From: Salinisphaera orenii subsp. halophila YIM 95161
GTDB lineage: Bacteria; Pseudomonadota; Gammaproteobacteria; Nevskiales; Salinisphaeraceae
NCBI RefSeq assembly: GCF_003732545.1
Contig: NZ_AYKF01000088.1
Span: 57,340 to 121,339 of the forward strand
Length of the DNA stretch: 64,000 bases
Direction of reading: 5' to 3'
Under the pieces are notes generated by a model, which saw nothing but the letters and a program-made list of their open reading frames with translations, made no database searches and was not told the DNA's origin. Positions 52,854 to 60,930 of this stretch are shown piece by piece. The stretch's first letter is position 1. Each line of letters opens with the position of its first letter. The translations under genes were made by a program, and so were the position numbers.

Positions 52854-53378
52854 CTACGCGTCCACGAAAAATGCTTCGGGGTTCGTGAATCCGATCATGG
52901 CCAGCCCGAAGTAGGCGCGCAGCTTGTCCTCTTCACTGAGCCCTTGCCCGCGTTTGACACGAGAGACGAGGCCCGACGAATGGAAGATGCCGTTGTCCCA
53001 GGCGCGATCGGAAAAGCCGAACGCCTCCATGAACTCGAGATCGAGGGTGGACCGGGAAAGCGGCGCGGTCGAGGCCCGTGGGTTCGTGGGCGTCCAGCTG
53101 GCGTTGTCAGCCCAGACGTCGCGGCGCGGCACTAACGGCAGATCGAACTGATGCGCGTAGGCCACTTCGAAGAACCGTTTGCGCTCGAACGCGAACCACT
53201 CGCGGGGCGCGCCCAGCACGCCGCGCAGGCAGTCGGCGTCATCCATATCCAGCCACTTGCCGAACAGTGGTTTGGTGCCCTTCCCGCTGTAGAGCACCAG
53301 TCGGGCCGTATTGATCAGCGCGAACACTTCGTCGTCGCTTTTGTCCGATACGTCGATGGCGATAGGTGCGTCGCTCAT
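52854..53378 (-). CDS. leftward accessory (moron-like) hypothetical protein, 174 aa
   Basis: It starts MSDAPIAIDVSDKSDDEVFA and reads as a compact soluble protein with many aromatics (REWFAFERKRFFEVAYAHQF, LEFMEAFGFSDRAWDNGIFH, DKLRAYFGLAMIGFTNPEAF). I do not recognise the family. It is the second gene of a leftward pair inserted between the MuF and protease/scaffold genes, where Mu has late structural genes on the other strand. The C-terminal part resembles the DUF2384-type toxin-binding style only loosely; no toxin or antitoxin role can be claimed. Confidence 0.7.
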   Translation of the reverse strand: MSDAPIAIDVSDKSDDEVFALINTARLVLYSGKGTKPLFGKWLDMDDADCLRGVLGAPREWFAFERKRFFEVAYAHQFDLPLVPRRDVWADNASWTPTNPRASTAPLSRSTLDLEFMEAFGFSDRAWDNGIFHSSGLVSRVKRGQGLSEEDKLRAYFGLAMIGFTNPEAFFVDA

Positions 53379-53381
53379 GGC

Positions 53382-53552
53382 TTAGCCTCGGTTGGATGCG
53401 TGGCGGGCTTGGCTGGCCTGGCGATCGTCGAGCCGATCGCAGTTGCGCGCCGCCTCGTCGAGGGCGAGATCGGTCAGTGCGGCGTAGGCATCGCGGACTT
53501 CGCGGGCGCGATCGATGGAATCGCGGATATTGAGGGTGTCGGATTTAGGCAT
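53382..53552 (-). CDS. small leftward protein of the accessory cassette, 56 aa
   Basis: Begins MPKSDTLNIRDSIDRAREVR, then DAYAALTDLALDEAARNCDR; a charged helical protein. TGGAGG lies 6 bases before the ATG. Its stop is 3 bp before the 174-aa gene, so they form one unit. A small helical protein ahead of a larger unknown partner recalls two-gene accessory or toxin-antitoxin units, without sequence proof. Confidence 0.65.
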   Translation of the reverse strand: MPKSDTLNIRDSIDRAREVRDAYAALTDLALDEAARNCDRLDDRQASQARHASNRG

Positions 53553-53560
53553 GACTGCCT

Positions 53561-53672
53561 CCAGTTGGTTTTACTAGAACGCAAGGTGGCCGGGACGCTA
53601 GTAACCGCAACTGGACGGCCCTGGGTATTCCCCGCATATCGCGGGTGTTGTATTTCCCAGGACGCCCGGCCA
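53561..53672 (-). promoter_or_regulatory. structured leader of the accessory cassette that can occlude its ribosome site
   Basis: Two overlapping inverted-repeat systems lie upstream of the 56-aa gene. One pairs 53598-53614 with 53561-53577 (CCAGTTG/CAACTGG plus TTACTAG/CTAGTAA), which involves CAACTGG directly joined to the GGAGG Shine-Dalgarno. The other nests TGGCCGGG/CCCGGCCA (53587/53665), CCTGGG/CCCAGG (53620/53656) and CCCGC/GCGGG (53631/53641). The two folds share bases and look mutually exclusive. TTACTAG occurs again at 53733. Confidence 0.5.
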
Positions 53673-53788
53673 TAAATCGTGGACACAAAAAAACCGCCTC
53701 TTTCGGGTGCGGGTGAACCGCCAGCTGTGGAGTTACTAGCTCCGTCAGGTAGGATTGTTATCTCGACGCGCGAGACGTGTCAATTCCC

Positions 53789-53808
53789 CTGAACCCCTTC
53801 AGCTAATC
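53789..53808 (+). promoter_or_regulatory. late promoter element 2 (PI-like), dyad CTGAA-CCCC-TTCAG
   Basis: Identical over 20 bases to the element at 44345-44364. It lies 31 bp upstream of the protease/scaffold gene, the equivalent of gene I in Mu, which also has a C-dependent promoter there. Confidence 0.75.
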
Positions 53809-53839
53809 GCCCACGGCCGCGGTCGCCAGACTGCACGGC

Positions 53840-54859
53840 ATGGACGAGTTGATCGCTGCCCTGTGCTTCCAGATACCGGCGCCCGCTGACGAAAGCGAGA
53901 GCGTCGACGGTTGGCGCGTGCTCATTCCGGCCCCCGATGCCAACGGCATGATCCGCGGCGACGACGGTCGCGCCTGGAAGATGAGCGATCCCGACGCGGT
54001 GGTCGCCACCTACACCGGTCCGCGCCCCATCGACGTGAACCACGCCGAGGATCTACAGGCCGCCGCCGGCAACCCCGCGCCGGCGTCCGGCTGGATCGAG
54101 GAGATTCGGGCCAACAACGGCGCGATCGAAGGCCGGCTGGCGTTCAACGCCCGCGGCGCCGCCTCCGTGCGCGATCGCGAGTACCGCTACCTCTCGCCGG
54201 CGTTCCGGTTTCATCCCGAGACGAAAGAGATCAAGCGGATCGATTCCGCGTCGCTCGTCAACACCCCGAACTTCGCGCTGGCGCTGAACCGGCGCGGCGC
54301 ACCCGACGCCAACGACAACCCCGAGGCCAACGCTATGGACCTGCTCGCCGAGCTGCGCACAGCGCTCAATCTCAAGGACGACGCGACCGAGGCGGATGCG
54401 CTCGCGGCCGTGAAGACCCAGGGCACCGAACTCGAGACCGCCCGCAACCGCCCGACCGATACGCCGCCGCTCGACAAGTTCGTGCCGCGGGGCGACTACG
54501 ACGCGCTCGAGCAGGCCAAGAACCGCGCCGAGACGCAGCTCGCCGAGCGGGACCAGGCCGATCACAAGGCGAAGGTGGACGCCGCGATCACCGCGGCCAA
54601 GGCCGCCGGCAAGATCACGCCGGCGACCGAGGACTACCACCGGGCCAACTGCCGCACGGCCGAGGGCCTGGAGGCGTTCCAGACGTACGTGGCGGCCGCG
54701 CCGGAGATCGGCGCCGACACCGGGCTGGACGGCAAGACGCCGGGCAGCGGCGCCGGCGAGGCGCTCACCGACGAGGAGAAGGCCGCCTGCCGCGCGATCG
54801 GCGTGGACGAGGCGACGTTCGCCGAACGCCGCGACGCCGACGCGAAGGCCTACGGCTGA
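53840..54859 (+). CDS. head maturation protease and scaffold (Mu gpI/Z-like)
   Basis: A 339-aa protein. The N-terminal half (to about residue 160) is the Mu I-type protease: WRVLIPAPDANGMIRGDDGR, RPIDVNHAEDLQAAAGNPAP (conserved His), YRYLSPAFRFHPETKEI. The C-terminal half is helical and acidic, a scaffold. In Mu the scaffold Z is also made from an internal start in the same frame, and a candidate start exists here at 54335. The protease trims the head proteins and scaffold during maturation. Confidence 0.88.
   Translation: MDELIAALCFQIPAPADESESVDGWRVLIPAPDANGMIRGDDGRAWKMSDPDAVVATYTGPRPIDVNHAEDLQAAAGNPAPASGWIEEIRANNGAIEGRLAFNARGAASVRDREYRYLSPAFRFHPETKEIKRIDSASLVNTPNFALALNRRGAPDANDNPEANAMDLLAELRTALNLKDDATEADALAAVKTQGTELETARNRPTDTPPLDKFVPRGDYDALEQAKNRAETQLAERDQADHKAKVDAAITAAKAAGKITPATEDYHRANCRTAEGLEAFQTYVAAAPEIGADTGLDGKTPGSGAGEALTDEEKAACRAIGVDEATFAERRDADAKAYG
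54335..54859 (+). CDS. internal-start scaffold protein (Mu gpZ-like)
   Basis: An in-frame ATG at 54335 (MDLLAELRTALNLKDDATEA) with GAGG 9 bases upstream would give a separate 174-aa scaffold identical to the C-terminal half of the protease precursor. It follows the Ala/Asn-rich linker after the protease domain. Assigned by analogy to Mu I/Z. Confidence 0.55.
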   Translation: MDLLAELRTALNLKDDATEADALAAVKTQGTELETARNRPTDTPPLDKFVPRGDYDALEQAKNRAETQLAERDQADHKAKVDAAITAAKAAGKITPATEDYHRANCRTAEGLEAFQTYVAAAPEIGADTGLDGKTPGSGAGEALTDEEKAACRAIGVDEATFAERRDADAKAYG

Positions 54860-54903
54860 GCCGGGCCGCCATCCCTGACTGAATCGAATCCGGAGACGAG
54901 CCG

Positions 54904-55833
54904 ATGATTATCACCCCGCAGACCATCAAGGCGCTGTTCACGAATTTTCGCCAGGAGTTCCAGGGGGCGCTGACGGTCGCCCCGTCCGCATGGAACCAGG
55001 TGGCGATGATGGTGCCGTCGAGCACGCGCACGAATACCTACGGCTTTCTCGGTCAGTTTCCGCAGCTGCGCGAGTGGGTGGGTGAGCGTGTCATCAAGGA
55101 CATGGCCGCGCAGAGCTACGCGATCGAGAACAAGACGTACGAGTCGACCGTGGGCATCTCGCGCGACGACATGGAGGACGACAACCTCGGCATCTACTCG
55201 CCGATGGTCCAGGAGATGGGCCGCGCGGCGGGCGTGTTCCCCGACGAGAATCTGGTCTTCCCCCTGTTCGACAAGGGGTTCACCACCGCCTGCTACGACG
55301 GCCAGAACTTCTTCGACACCGAGCACCCGGTCTACGCCAACACCGACGGTACCGGGTCCGTTACGAGCGTATCGAACTACACCGCCGGCCCGACCGACGG
55401 CGATGGCAACCCGACGAATCCGCGCTGGTATCTGCTGGACATGAGCCGCGCGCTCAAGCCGTTCATCTATCAGCGCCGCGAGGCGCCGAACTTCACCCAG
55501 ATGACCGGCATGACCGACGAAGCCGTGTTCATGGAAAACCAGTTCCGCATGGGCGTACGGGCGCGTGGCAACGGTGGGTTCGGCCTCTGGCAGCTGGCGC
55601 ACGCCTGTGACCTGGAGCTGACGCCGGACAACTTCCGCACGGTCTACGACCGGATGCGCACGGTGAAGGCCGACGGCGGCCGGCCGCTGGGCATCAACCC
55701 GACGCTGCTGGTCTGCCCGCCCGAGCTGGAAAAGCAGGCCGAGCAGATCCTCAAGATCGACACATTGGCCGGCGGTGGCGGCAACCCGAACTACAACAAG
55801 GCGGACGTGCTCTCAACGGTCTGGCTCGGATAA
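54904..55833 (+). CDS. major capsid protein (Mu gpT-like)
   Basis: A 309-aa HK97-fold protein: MIITPQTIKALFTNFRQEFQ, YGFLGQFPQLREWVGERVIK, YESTVGISRDDMEDDNLGIY and RPLGINPTLLVCPPELEKQA are all typical of the Mu major head subunit family. It directly follows the scaffold gene (GGAGACGAGCCG before the ATG). Confidence 0.93.
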   Translation: MIITPQTIKALFTNFRQEFQGALTVAPSAWNQVAMMVPSSTRTNTYGFLGQFPQLREWVGERVIKDMAAQSYAIENKTYESTVGISRDDMEDDNLGIYSPMVQEMGRAAGVFPDENLVFPLFDKGFTTACYDGQNFFDTEHPVYANTDGTGSVTSVSNYTAGPTDGDGNPTNPRWYLLDMSRALKPFIYQRREAPNFTQMTGMTDEAVFMENQFRMGVRARGNGGFGLWQLAHACDLELTPDNFRTVYDRMRTVKADGGRPLGINPTLLVCPPELEKQAEQILKIDTLAGGGGNPNYNKADVLSTVWLG

Positions 55834-56037
55834 CGCGCCAGCCGCCCACCGAGTCGCCGTGGGTAGGGGACGCCGCCGAATCCAGGCGTGACCCCGGGGA
55901 GAGTCCCGCTCTATTGCAGAGGCCTCTGACCCGCTCGTCTGCCGGTGCGGGACGGATCAGGCGACTACGAGCCGGCACTGATTCCGATGGCTGGGCGGCG
56001 CAGCCGAAACCGCGCCGCGAACATGGAGCCACCCGAC
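55834..56037 (+). other. 204-bp untranslated stretch between capsid and gp35-like genes
   Basis: No convincing gene. The sequence is rich in short complementary GC blocks (GGGGACGCC with GGCGTGACCCC; GCCGG with CCGGC) and could form a structured RNA after the highly expressed capsid gene. Not assignable to a known RNA family by eye. Confidence 0.35.
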
Positions 56038-56400
56038 ATGAGCCACACCATCGACGGTTACCGGATCACCGCGACCCGCACGCTGTATCGGCGCGCGGGG
56101 CTGGATCTGCGCGCGCCGGTGACGCTGTCGGCCGAGGCGCTGACCGCGGACCAGATCGCAACCCTCAAGGCGGACCCGGTCGTGCATATCGAGCCAGCCG
56201 ACGTACCGGCCGACGCGGACGCGCCGGCCGACGGTGAGCCGCTCACCCCGGCGGCCACCGCCAAAGAGTTGATCGAGCGAATCAAGCACGTCGAGGACGA
56301 AGCCAGCCTGGATGCGCTGGTCGACGGCGGCGAGAACCGCAAGAGCGTGCTCGAGGCGATCAGCGCCCAGCGCGCCACGATCCAGGGCCAGGCTGAGTAA
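56038..56400 (+). CDS. Mu gp35/HI1506-like head protein
   Basis: A 120-aa protein from ATG 56038 (MSHTIDGYRITATRTLYRRA); an ATG at 56023 is possible. N-terminal domain LTADQIATLKADPVVHIEPA, acidic Ala/Pro linker, then a helical C-terminal domain LIERIKHVEDEASLDALVDG. This layout is that of the gp35-type proteins found after the capsid gene in Mu-like phages. Confidence 0.75.
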   Translation: MSHTIDGYRITATRTLYRRAGLDLRAPVTLSAEALTADQIATLKADPVVHIEPADVPADADAPADGEPLTPAATAKELIERIKHVEDEASLDALVDGGENRKSVLEAISAQRATIQGQAE

Positions 56401-56406
56401 CCCCCG

Positions 56407-56877
56407 ATGGCCTATGTGACCGTCCAGGATCTGATCGACCGGCTCGGCGAGGACGAGGTACATGTCCTCGCCGACCGCGATCGCGATGGCGAGCTGGACC
56501 AGGCCGCGATCGACGACGCTGCGGCAGATGCCGCGGCCGAGATCGACGCGTACCTGGGCAAGCGCTACACCGTGCCGCTGGATGCGACGAGCGTCCCGCG
56601 CATCGTCAAGCGCATCGCCATCGACCTGACGGTCTATCGCCTGGCCGACATCGGCGGCGTCGGCGGCACGGATCCGCGCCGCCAGCGTTACGAGGACGCG
56701 ATCGCGTTGCTCAAGCGCCTGGCGTCGGGCGAGATCTCGCTCGGGCTCGGCGGCGACGATGGCAATGGCGATGCGGCCGGCGAGTCCACGCCGGAAATCA
56801 TCGGTGATGCGATCACCGACGAGAACAATCCGCCGCGCATCTTCGGCCGGCGCAACCGCAGCGGGTGGCCGGTATGA
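56407..56877 (+). CDS. head-tail connector (Mu gp36, DUF1320)
   Basis: A 156-aa protein: MAYVTVQDLIDRLGEDEVHV, AEIDAYLGKRYTVPLDATSV and VKRIAIDLTVYRLADIGGVG are DUF1320 hallmarks. These proteins join the portal to the tail. Overlaps the next gene by ATGA. Confidence 0.88.
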   Translation: MAYVTVQDLIDRLGEDEVHVLADRDRDGELDQAAIDDAAADAAAEIDAYLGKRYTVPLDATSVPRIVKRIAIDLTVYRLADIGGVGGTDPRRQRYEDAIALLKRLASGEISLGLGGDDGNGDAAGESTPEIIGDAITDENNPPRIFGRRNRSGWPV

Positions 56878-57320
56878 GCGGCGCCTTGATCGAACTGGAC
56901 CGGGCCGACTGGGCCCGTTTCCAGCGGATTCTGGACCGCCTGATCGACGCCAAGCCGCGCGACTTGCTCGAGCAGCTGGTCGGCGGCGTGGAAGGCCAGA
57001 CCCGCGAGCGCATCGCGCACACCAAGGAGTCGCCGACCGGCGGGCCCTGGCCGCAGTGGTCGGGCCGCTATGCCAGGACACGCCACCGCGGCCAGGCCCT
57101 GCTGCAGAGCGAAGGCGATCTGGTTGATTCGATCACCGGCGAGGTCGAATCCGACCGCGCCGAGGTCGGCTCGAATCTGGTCTACGCCGCCACGCACCAG
57201 TTCGGCGACGCCGATCGGAACATTCCGGCCCGGCCCTATCTGGGCCTGTCGGCCGAGAACGTCGACGCGCTGGAGTCGCTGACCGAGCACTGGGCGGAGG
57301 CGCTGATTCATGGATCTTAA
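56874..57320 (+). CDS. phage virion morphogenesis protein (gpG/P2 gpS-like tail completion)
   Basis: A 148-aa protein with TRERIAHTKESPTGGPWPQW, GQALLQSEGDLVDSITGEVE and THQFGDADRNIPARPYLGLS, the well-known pattern of the morphogenesis/tail completion family (Mu G, P2 S). Overlaps the following gene. Confidence 0.88.
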   Translation: MSGALIELDRADWARFQRILDRLIDAKPRDLLEQLVGGVEGQTRERIAHTKESPTGGPWPQWSGRYARTRHRGQALLQSEGDLVDSITGEVESDRAEVGSNLVYAATHQFGDADRNIPARPYLGLSAENVDALESLTEHWAEALIHGS

Positions 57321-57858
57321 AACGCTCCGTGAAGCGGTCGTAACGCATCTTCAAGCCGCCGTGCCCGACGACGTGCATTGCGACGCGACGCCCGGCCGGT
57401 TCGATCTGCGCGAGTTCCAGCGCCGCTCCGTGCGGGCGCCGGCGGTGCGGGTCGCGTGCATGGATATGGATATCGAGCACGTGGGCTCGGGCCTGGGCGT
57501 GAGCGCCACGGTCGACATGGCGGCGTTCGTGATCATGGCCGGCGATCGCCACATGGCCGGCGACGAGCGCGCCCTGCTGATTCTGTCCGCCCTGCTGCCG
57601 GCCGTTTCGATGGCCACCTGGGGCATCGAATGCGAGCCGGCGATGGACGTGCGCGGCCGCAACCTCTATTCGACCGAGATCGCCGACAAGGCCGGCGTGG
57701 CGCTGGCCGCGGTGACCTGGCGTCAGACGATCGAACTGGGCGTCGAGGACATCGCGCCCGGCGATGCCGTGCGCGACGTGTGGATCGGATTCCAGCCCGA
57801 AGAATTTCCCGAGGACTACGTCCACGTGATCCACACGGAGGGCAGCGACGATGCCTGA
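57310..57858 (+). CDS. Mu gp37-like tail/connector protein (DUF1834)
   Basis: A 182-aa protein beginning MDLKTLREAVVTHLQAAVPD; RVACMDMDIEHVGSGLGVSA and AMDVRGRNLYSTEIADKAGV fit the gp37/DUF1834 family, which sits between the morphogenesis protein and the sheath in Mu-like phages. Probably part of the tail terminator. Confidence 0.78.
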   Translation: MDLKTLREAVVTHLQAAVPDDVHCDATPGRFDLREFQRRSVRAPAVRVACMDMDIEHVGSGLGVSATVDMAAFVIMAGDRHMAGDERALLILSALLPAVSMATWGIECEPAMDVRGRNLYSTEIADKAGVALAAVTWRQTIELGVEDIAPGDAVRDVWIGFQPEEFPEDYVHVIHTEGSDDA

Positions 57859-58588
57859 TATCGAAACGCGCCTGGCCGACATCGAGCGGCGCATCGCCCG
57901 GATGATCCAGACCGGCGTGATCGTCGCGGCGGACTACGACGCGGCCCGCGTGCGCGTGGCCATCGACGCGCGCACCAGCCCCTGGCTGCCCTGGGCGACC
58001 CGCCGCGCCGGGCCCGACGTGGACTGGTGGGCGCCGGAAGTCGGCGAGCAGGTCGATTTGCTGTGCCCGAACGGCGAGATGAACGGCGCGCGCGTGATCC
58101 CGGCGTTCTATTCCGACCAGGTGCCGGCGCCGGCGAACAGCCCGGCGATCCGGCTGATCCGCTTTGCCAACGGCACGGAGATCGTGCACGACCGCGAAAC
58201 CAACCGGCTGTCGATCGACACGCCCGACGATATCGACCTGACCGTGGGCGGCAATGTGACCGCAGCGGTTGCGGGCAACGTGACCGAGACGGTGGCCGGA
58301 TCGGCCGACCTCACCGTGCAGGGCCCGGCCTCGGTCACCGCGCCGAGCGGTCTCACCATTACGGCGCCGCTCACGCGCGTCAATGGCGCGCTGACCGTCA
58401 CCGGCCTGCTGACCTACTCGGGCGGCCTGAGCGGCTCGGGCGGATCCGGCGCAGCCGCGAAGATCGACGGCGACGTGCAGTCGACCGGCCGCATGGACGC
58501 CGATGGCGACGTGACCGCCGGCGGCACCTCGCTACAGCAACACACCCACCCGGGCGACTCGGGTGGCACGACCGGAGGCCCGAAATGA
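57851..58588 (+). CDS. baseplate spike protein (P2 gpV/Mu gp45-like)
   Basis: A 245-aa protein. N-terminal OB-fold: IARMIQTGVIVAADYDAARV and DWWAPEVGEQVDLLCPNGEM; then a repetitive beta-helix (VTAAVAGNVTETVAGSADLT). The C terminus QQHTHPGDSGGTTGG carries the His-x-His tip that binds iron in P2 gpV. It is the cell-puncturing spike. In P2 it belongs to the baseplate block; here it lies ahead of the sheath gene. Confidence 0.9.
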   Translation: MPDIETRLADIERRIARMIQTGVIVAADYDAARVRVAIDARTSPWLPWATRRAGPDVDWWAPEVGEQVDLLCPNGEMNGARVIPAFYSDQVPAPANSPAIRLIRFANGTEIVHDRETNRLSIDTPDDIDLTVGGNVTAAVAGNVTETVAGSADLTVQGPASVTAPSGLTITAPLTRVNGALTVTGLLTYSGGLSGSGGSGAAAKIDGDVQSTGRMDADGDVTAGGTSLQQHTHPGDSGGTTGGPK

Positions 58589-58779
58589 TGGCCCAGACCC
58601 AGACGACACAGACCTATTACGCGCTCCGGCCGTTTGCGCACGGCGGCTGCGTGATTCCCGCCGGCCAGCCGGTGCGGCTGCATCCGAAGCAGGCCAAGTA
58701 TCTGCTGGGGTCGCATTTGTCGGCCGAGAAGCCGCCGAACAAGGCCGCGGCGAAGTCCACGACGAAGGGTGACCAGTAA
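58585..58779 (+). CDS. DUF2635-type protein (Mu gp38-like)
   Basis: A 64-aa protein starting MMAQTQTTQTYYALRPFAHG, then VIPAGQPVRLHPKQAKYLLG; short proteins of this kind (DUF2635/gp38) directly precede the sheath gene in Mu-like phages. Overlaps both neighbours by 1-4 bp. Confidence 0.7.
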   Translation: MMAQTQTTQTYYALRPFAHGGCVIPAGQPVRLHPKQAKYLLGSHLSAEKPPNKAAAKSTTKGDQ

Positions 58780-60008
58780 TGGCAGCGAGCGATTTCTTCC
58801 ACGGGATCCAGATCAAGACGGTCACCGACGGGATCCGATCCGTCGAGACGGCGGCCGCGTCGATCATCGGCGTCATCGGCACCGCGCCGGAGGCCGATGA
58901 CGCGATCTGGCCGATCAATACGCCGGTGCTGGTGCTGGGCGAGTCCGACCTGGACAAGGTGGCCGCGCTCGGTACCGGCGGCACGCTCTACGATGCGATC
59001 GACAGCGACATCCTGGGCGTGACCAACGCCACGATCGTGGCGGTGCGCGTGGAGGACGGCGCCGACATCGAGACGACCCAGGCCAACCTGCTGGCGGGCA
59101 CGGATCCGGACACCGGCAAACGCCAGGGCATCGACGTATTCCGGGCCGCCGAGTCCCAGGTGGGCGCGAAGCCGCGGCTGCTGTGCGCGCCCGGATTCAC
59201 CCATCAGCGGGCCGAAGACCCGGAGAACAGCGGCAGCTTTTTGGCCAACCCCGTAGCCACGGCGCTGAACAACATGGGCGGCCGGCTGCGGGCGGTGGCC
59301 GTGATCGACGGGCCGAACACGAACGACGCGGAGGCTGTGGCCGCCGCCGGCGATTTCGGCAGCAAGCGGGTGTTCCTGCACGACCCGTTCTATACGGTGT
59401 TCGATGCCGAATCCGCCGCGTATGTCCAGCGGCCGGCGAGCGCGCGGATCTGCGGGCTGATCGCGCTCAACGACCAGCGCCGCGGCTGGCATACGTCGCC
59501 CTCGAACGTGGTCGTGCCGGGCATCTCCGGCCTGGCGCGCGAGATCGATTACGCCGCCGAGGATCCGGACTGCCGGGCCAACTTCCTGAACGCGTCCAAC
59601 GTGGCCACGACCATCCGGGACGACGGCTTCCGGCTGTGGGGCAACCGCACGACCAGCCAGGATCAGCGCTTCGCCTTCCTGGCGCATGTGCGGATCCAGG
59701 ACATACTGAACGACAGCCTGGCCGCGGCGCACCGCTGGGCGCGCGATCGCAACATCACGACCACCTACGTGGAGGACGTGACGGGCTCGGTGAACGCGTT
59801 CATCGCGCGGCTGAAGGCCGAGCGCCGGATCGCCGGCGGGCGCTGCTATGCGCCGCCGGAGCTCAACAAGCCGGCGGACCAGATGGCCGGGCGCGTGGTA
59901 TTCGCCTTCGAGTTCAGCCCCTACGGCATCGCCGAGAACATCACGTTCAAGAGCGCGATGGTCAACGACTACCTCGAGGACGTGGTCGCCGACGCGGCCG
60001 CGGCCTAA
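58779..60008 (+). CDS. contractile tail sheath protein
   Basis: A 409-aa protein. MAASDFFHGIQIKTVTDGIR is the classic N terminus of P2 FI/Mu L-type sheaths, with SIIGVIGTAPEADDAIWPIN; the C-terminal half has VWG-like core RLWGNRTTSQDQRFAFLAHV and FEFSPYGIAENITFKSAMVN. It contracts to drive the tube into the cell. Length fits P2 FI (396 aa) rather than Mu L (495 aa). Confidence 0.93.
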   Translation: MAASDFFHGIQIKTVTDGIRSVETAAASIIGVIGTAPEADDAIWPINTPVLVLGESDLDKVAALGTGGTLYDAIDSDILGVTNATIVAVRVEDGADIETTQANLLAGTDPDTGKRQGIDVFRAAESQVGAKPRLLCAPGFTHQRAEDPENSGSFLANPVATALNNMGGRLRAVAVIDGPNTNDAEAVAAAGDFGSKRVFLHDPFYTVFDAESAAYVQRPASARICGLIALNDQRRGWHTSPSNVVVPGISGLAREIDYAAEDPDCRANFLNASNVATTIRDDGFRLWGNRTTSQDQRFAFLAHVRIQDILNDSLAAAHRWARDRNITTTYVEDVTGSVNAFIARLKAERRIAGGRCYAPPELNKPADQMAGRVVFAFEFSPYGIAENITFKSAMVNDYLEDVVADAAAA

Positions 60009-60026
60009 CCCACCGGAGGCAACGCA

Positions 60027-60530
60027 ATGCCCAAGATTCGAGACGTACTGCGCGACGTGACGTTCTTCGCCGACGGCGAGAGCTACGCCGGCCAGTGCAA
60101 CCAGGTGACGCTGCCGAGCCTGCAGCTGCAAACCGAGGAGATGCGCGCCGGCGGCATGGATGCGCCCAAGCAGATGGACATGGGCATGCAGTCACTCTCC
60201 GCGAGCGCGCAGTTCAACAACGTGCCGGTCGGGATCATGCGGCTGTTCGGCAAGGACGGCGTGGAGTTCGTGGCCCGGGGCCGGCTGATCACGTCCAACG
60301 GCGAGGACAAGGGCGCGACCGCGCGTCTGGTCGGGCGCATCACCGAGGATGCGCCGGGCGACTGGCAGCCGGGCTCGCCGGCGAGCAAGTCGATCACCAT
60401 CGCGGTGGACGTCTACAAGCTGAGCGTGGACGGCGAGGAAGTCCATCACGTGGATATCGAGAACTACATCCGCGTGATCGACGGCGTCGACATGCTCGAG
60501 CGCGCGCGCCAGATCCTGGGCATCGGCTAA
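60027..60530 (+). CDS. tail tube protein (P2 FII-like)
   Basis: A 167-aa protein: MPKIRDVLRDVTFFADGESY, EMRAGGMDAPKQMDMGMQSL and SITIAVDVYKLSVDGEEVHH, HVDIENYIRVIDGVD match the P2 FII tube family. It forms the inner tube under the sheath. Confidence 0.92.
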   Translation: MPKIRDVLRDVTFFADGESYAGQCNQVTLPSLQLQTEEMRAGGMDAPKQMDMGMQSLSASAQFNNVPVGIMRLFGKDGVEFVARGRLITSNGEDKGATARLVGRITEDAPGDWQPGSPASKSITIAVDVYKLSVDGEEVHHVDIENYIRVIDGVDMLERARQILGIG

Positions 60531-60567
60531 CGCCGGGCCCGCTCCACCCCACTAGACCGAGGCGACG

Positions 60568-60930
60568 ATGGAACAAGTCAACGATGTGACCGTGCGGTTC
60601 GAACGCGACGAGGAGATCGACCGCGAGCAGCTCAAGGTGGCCCTGCCGGCGACGATCGTCGTCGGGTTGATCAGCCCGAAGGAGTTCGGCGGCGAACGCC
60701 GCACGGAGCTGACCTTCGAGGAGGCCACCGGCGAGCACATCGAGAAGATCAACAAGGCCGGCAACGAGCGGGCCCAGCACGAGGTGGCGATGCGCGTGAT
60801 CGGCGAGTGCTGCGGCCTGGGGCCGAACGAGGTGAAGGCTCTGGGCGGCCGCGACATCGCGCGGCTGTCGGATGTGCTCGGCTATTTTTTGGGATCCGAA
60901 TCGGCCCCGACGGACTCGGCCGGGCGGTAG
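60568..60930 (+). CDS. tail assembly chaperone gpE
   Basis: A 120-aa P2 gpE-like protein: VALPATIVVGLISPKEFGGE and EVAMRVIGECCGLGPNEVKA. Near its end a slippery T-TTT-TTG lets some ribosomes shift into the -1 frame to make a longer product. gpE and gpE+E' bind the tape measure while the tube is assembled. Confidence 0.87.
   Translation: MEQVNDVTVRFERDEEIDREQLKVALPATIVVGLISPKEFGGERRTELTFEEATGEHIEKINKAGNERAQHEVAMRVIGECCGLGPNEVKALGGRDIARLSDVLGYFLGSESAPTDSAGR

Noticed and set aside
53686..53725. Terminator at the A-rich run near 53690
   Set aside because: The minus strand has a T-run, but only a 4-bp stem precedes it and no leftward gene ends there.
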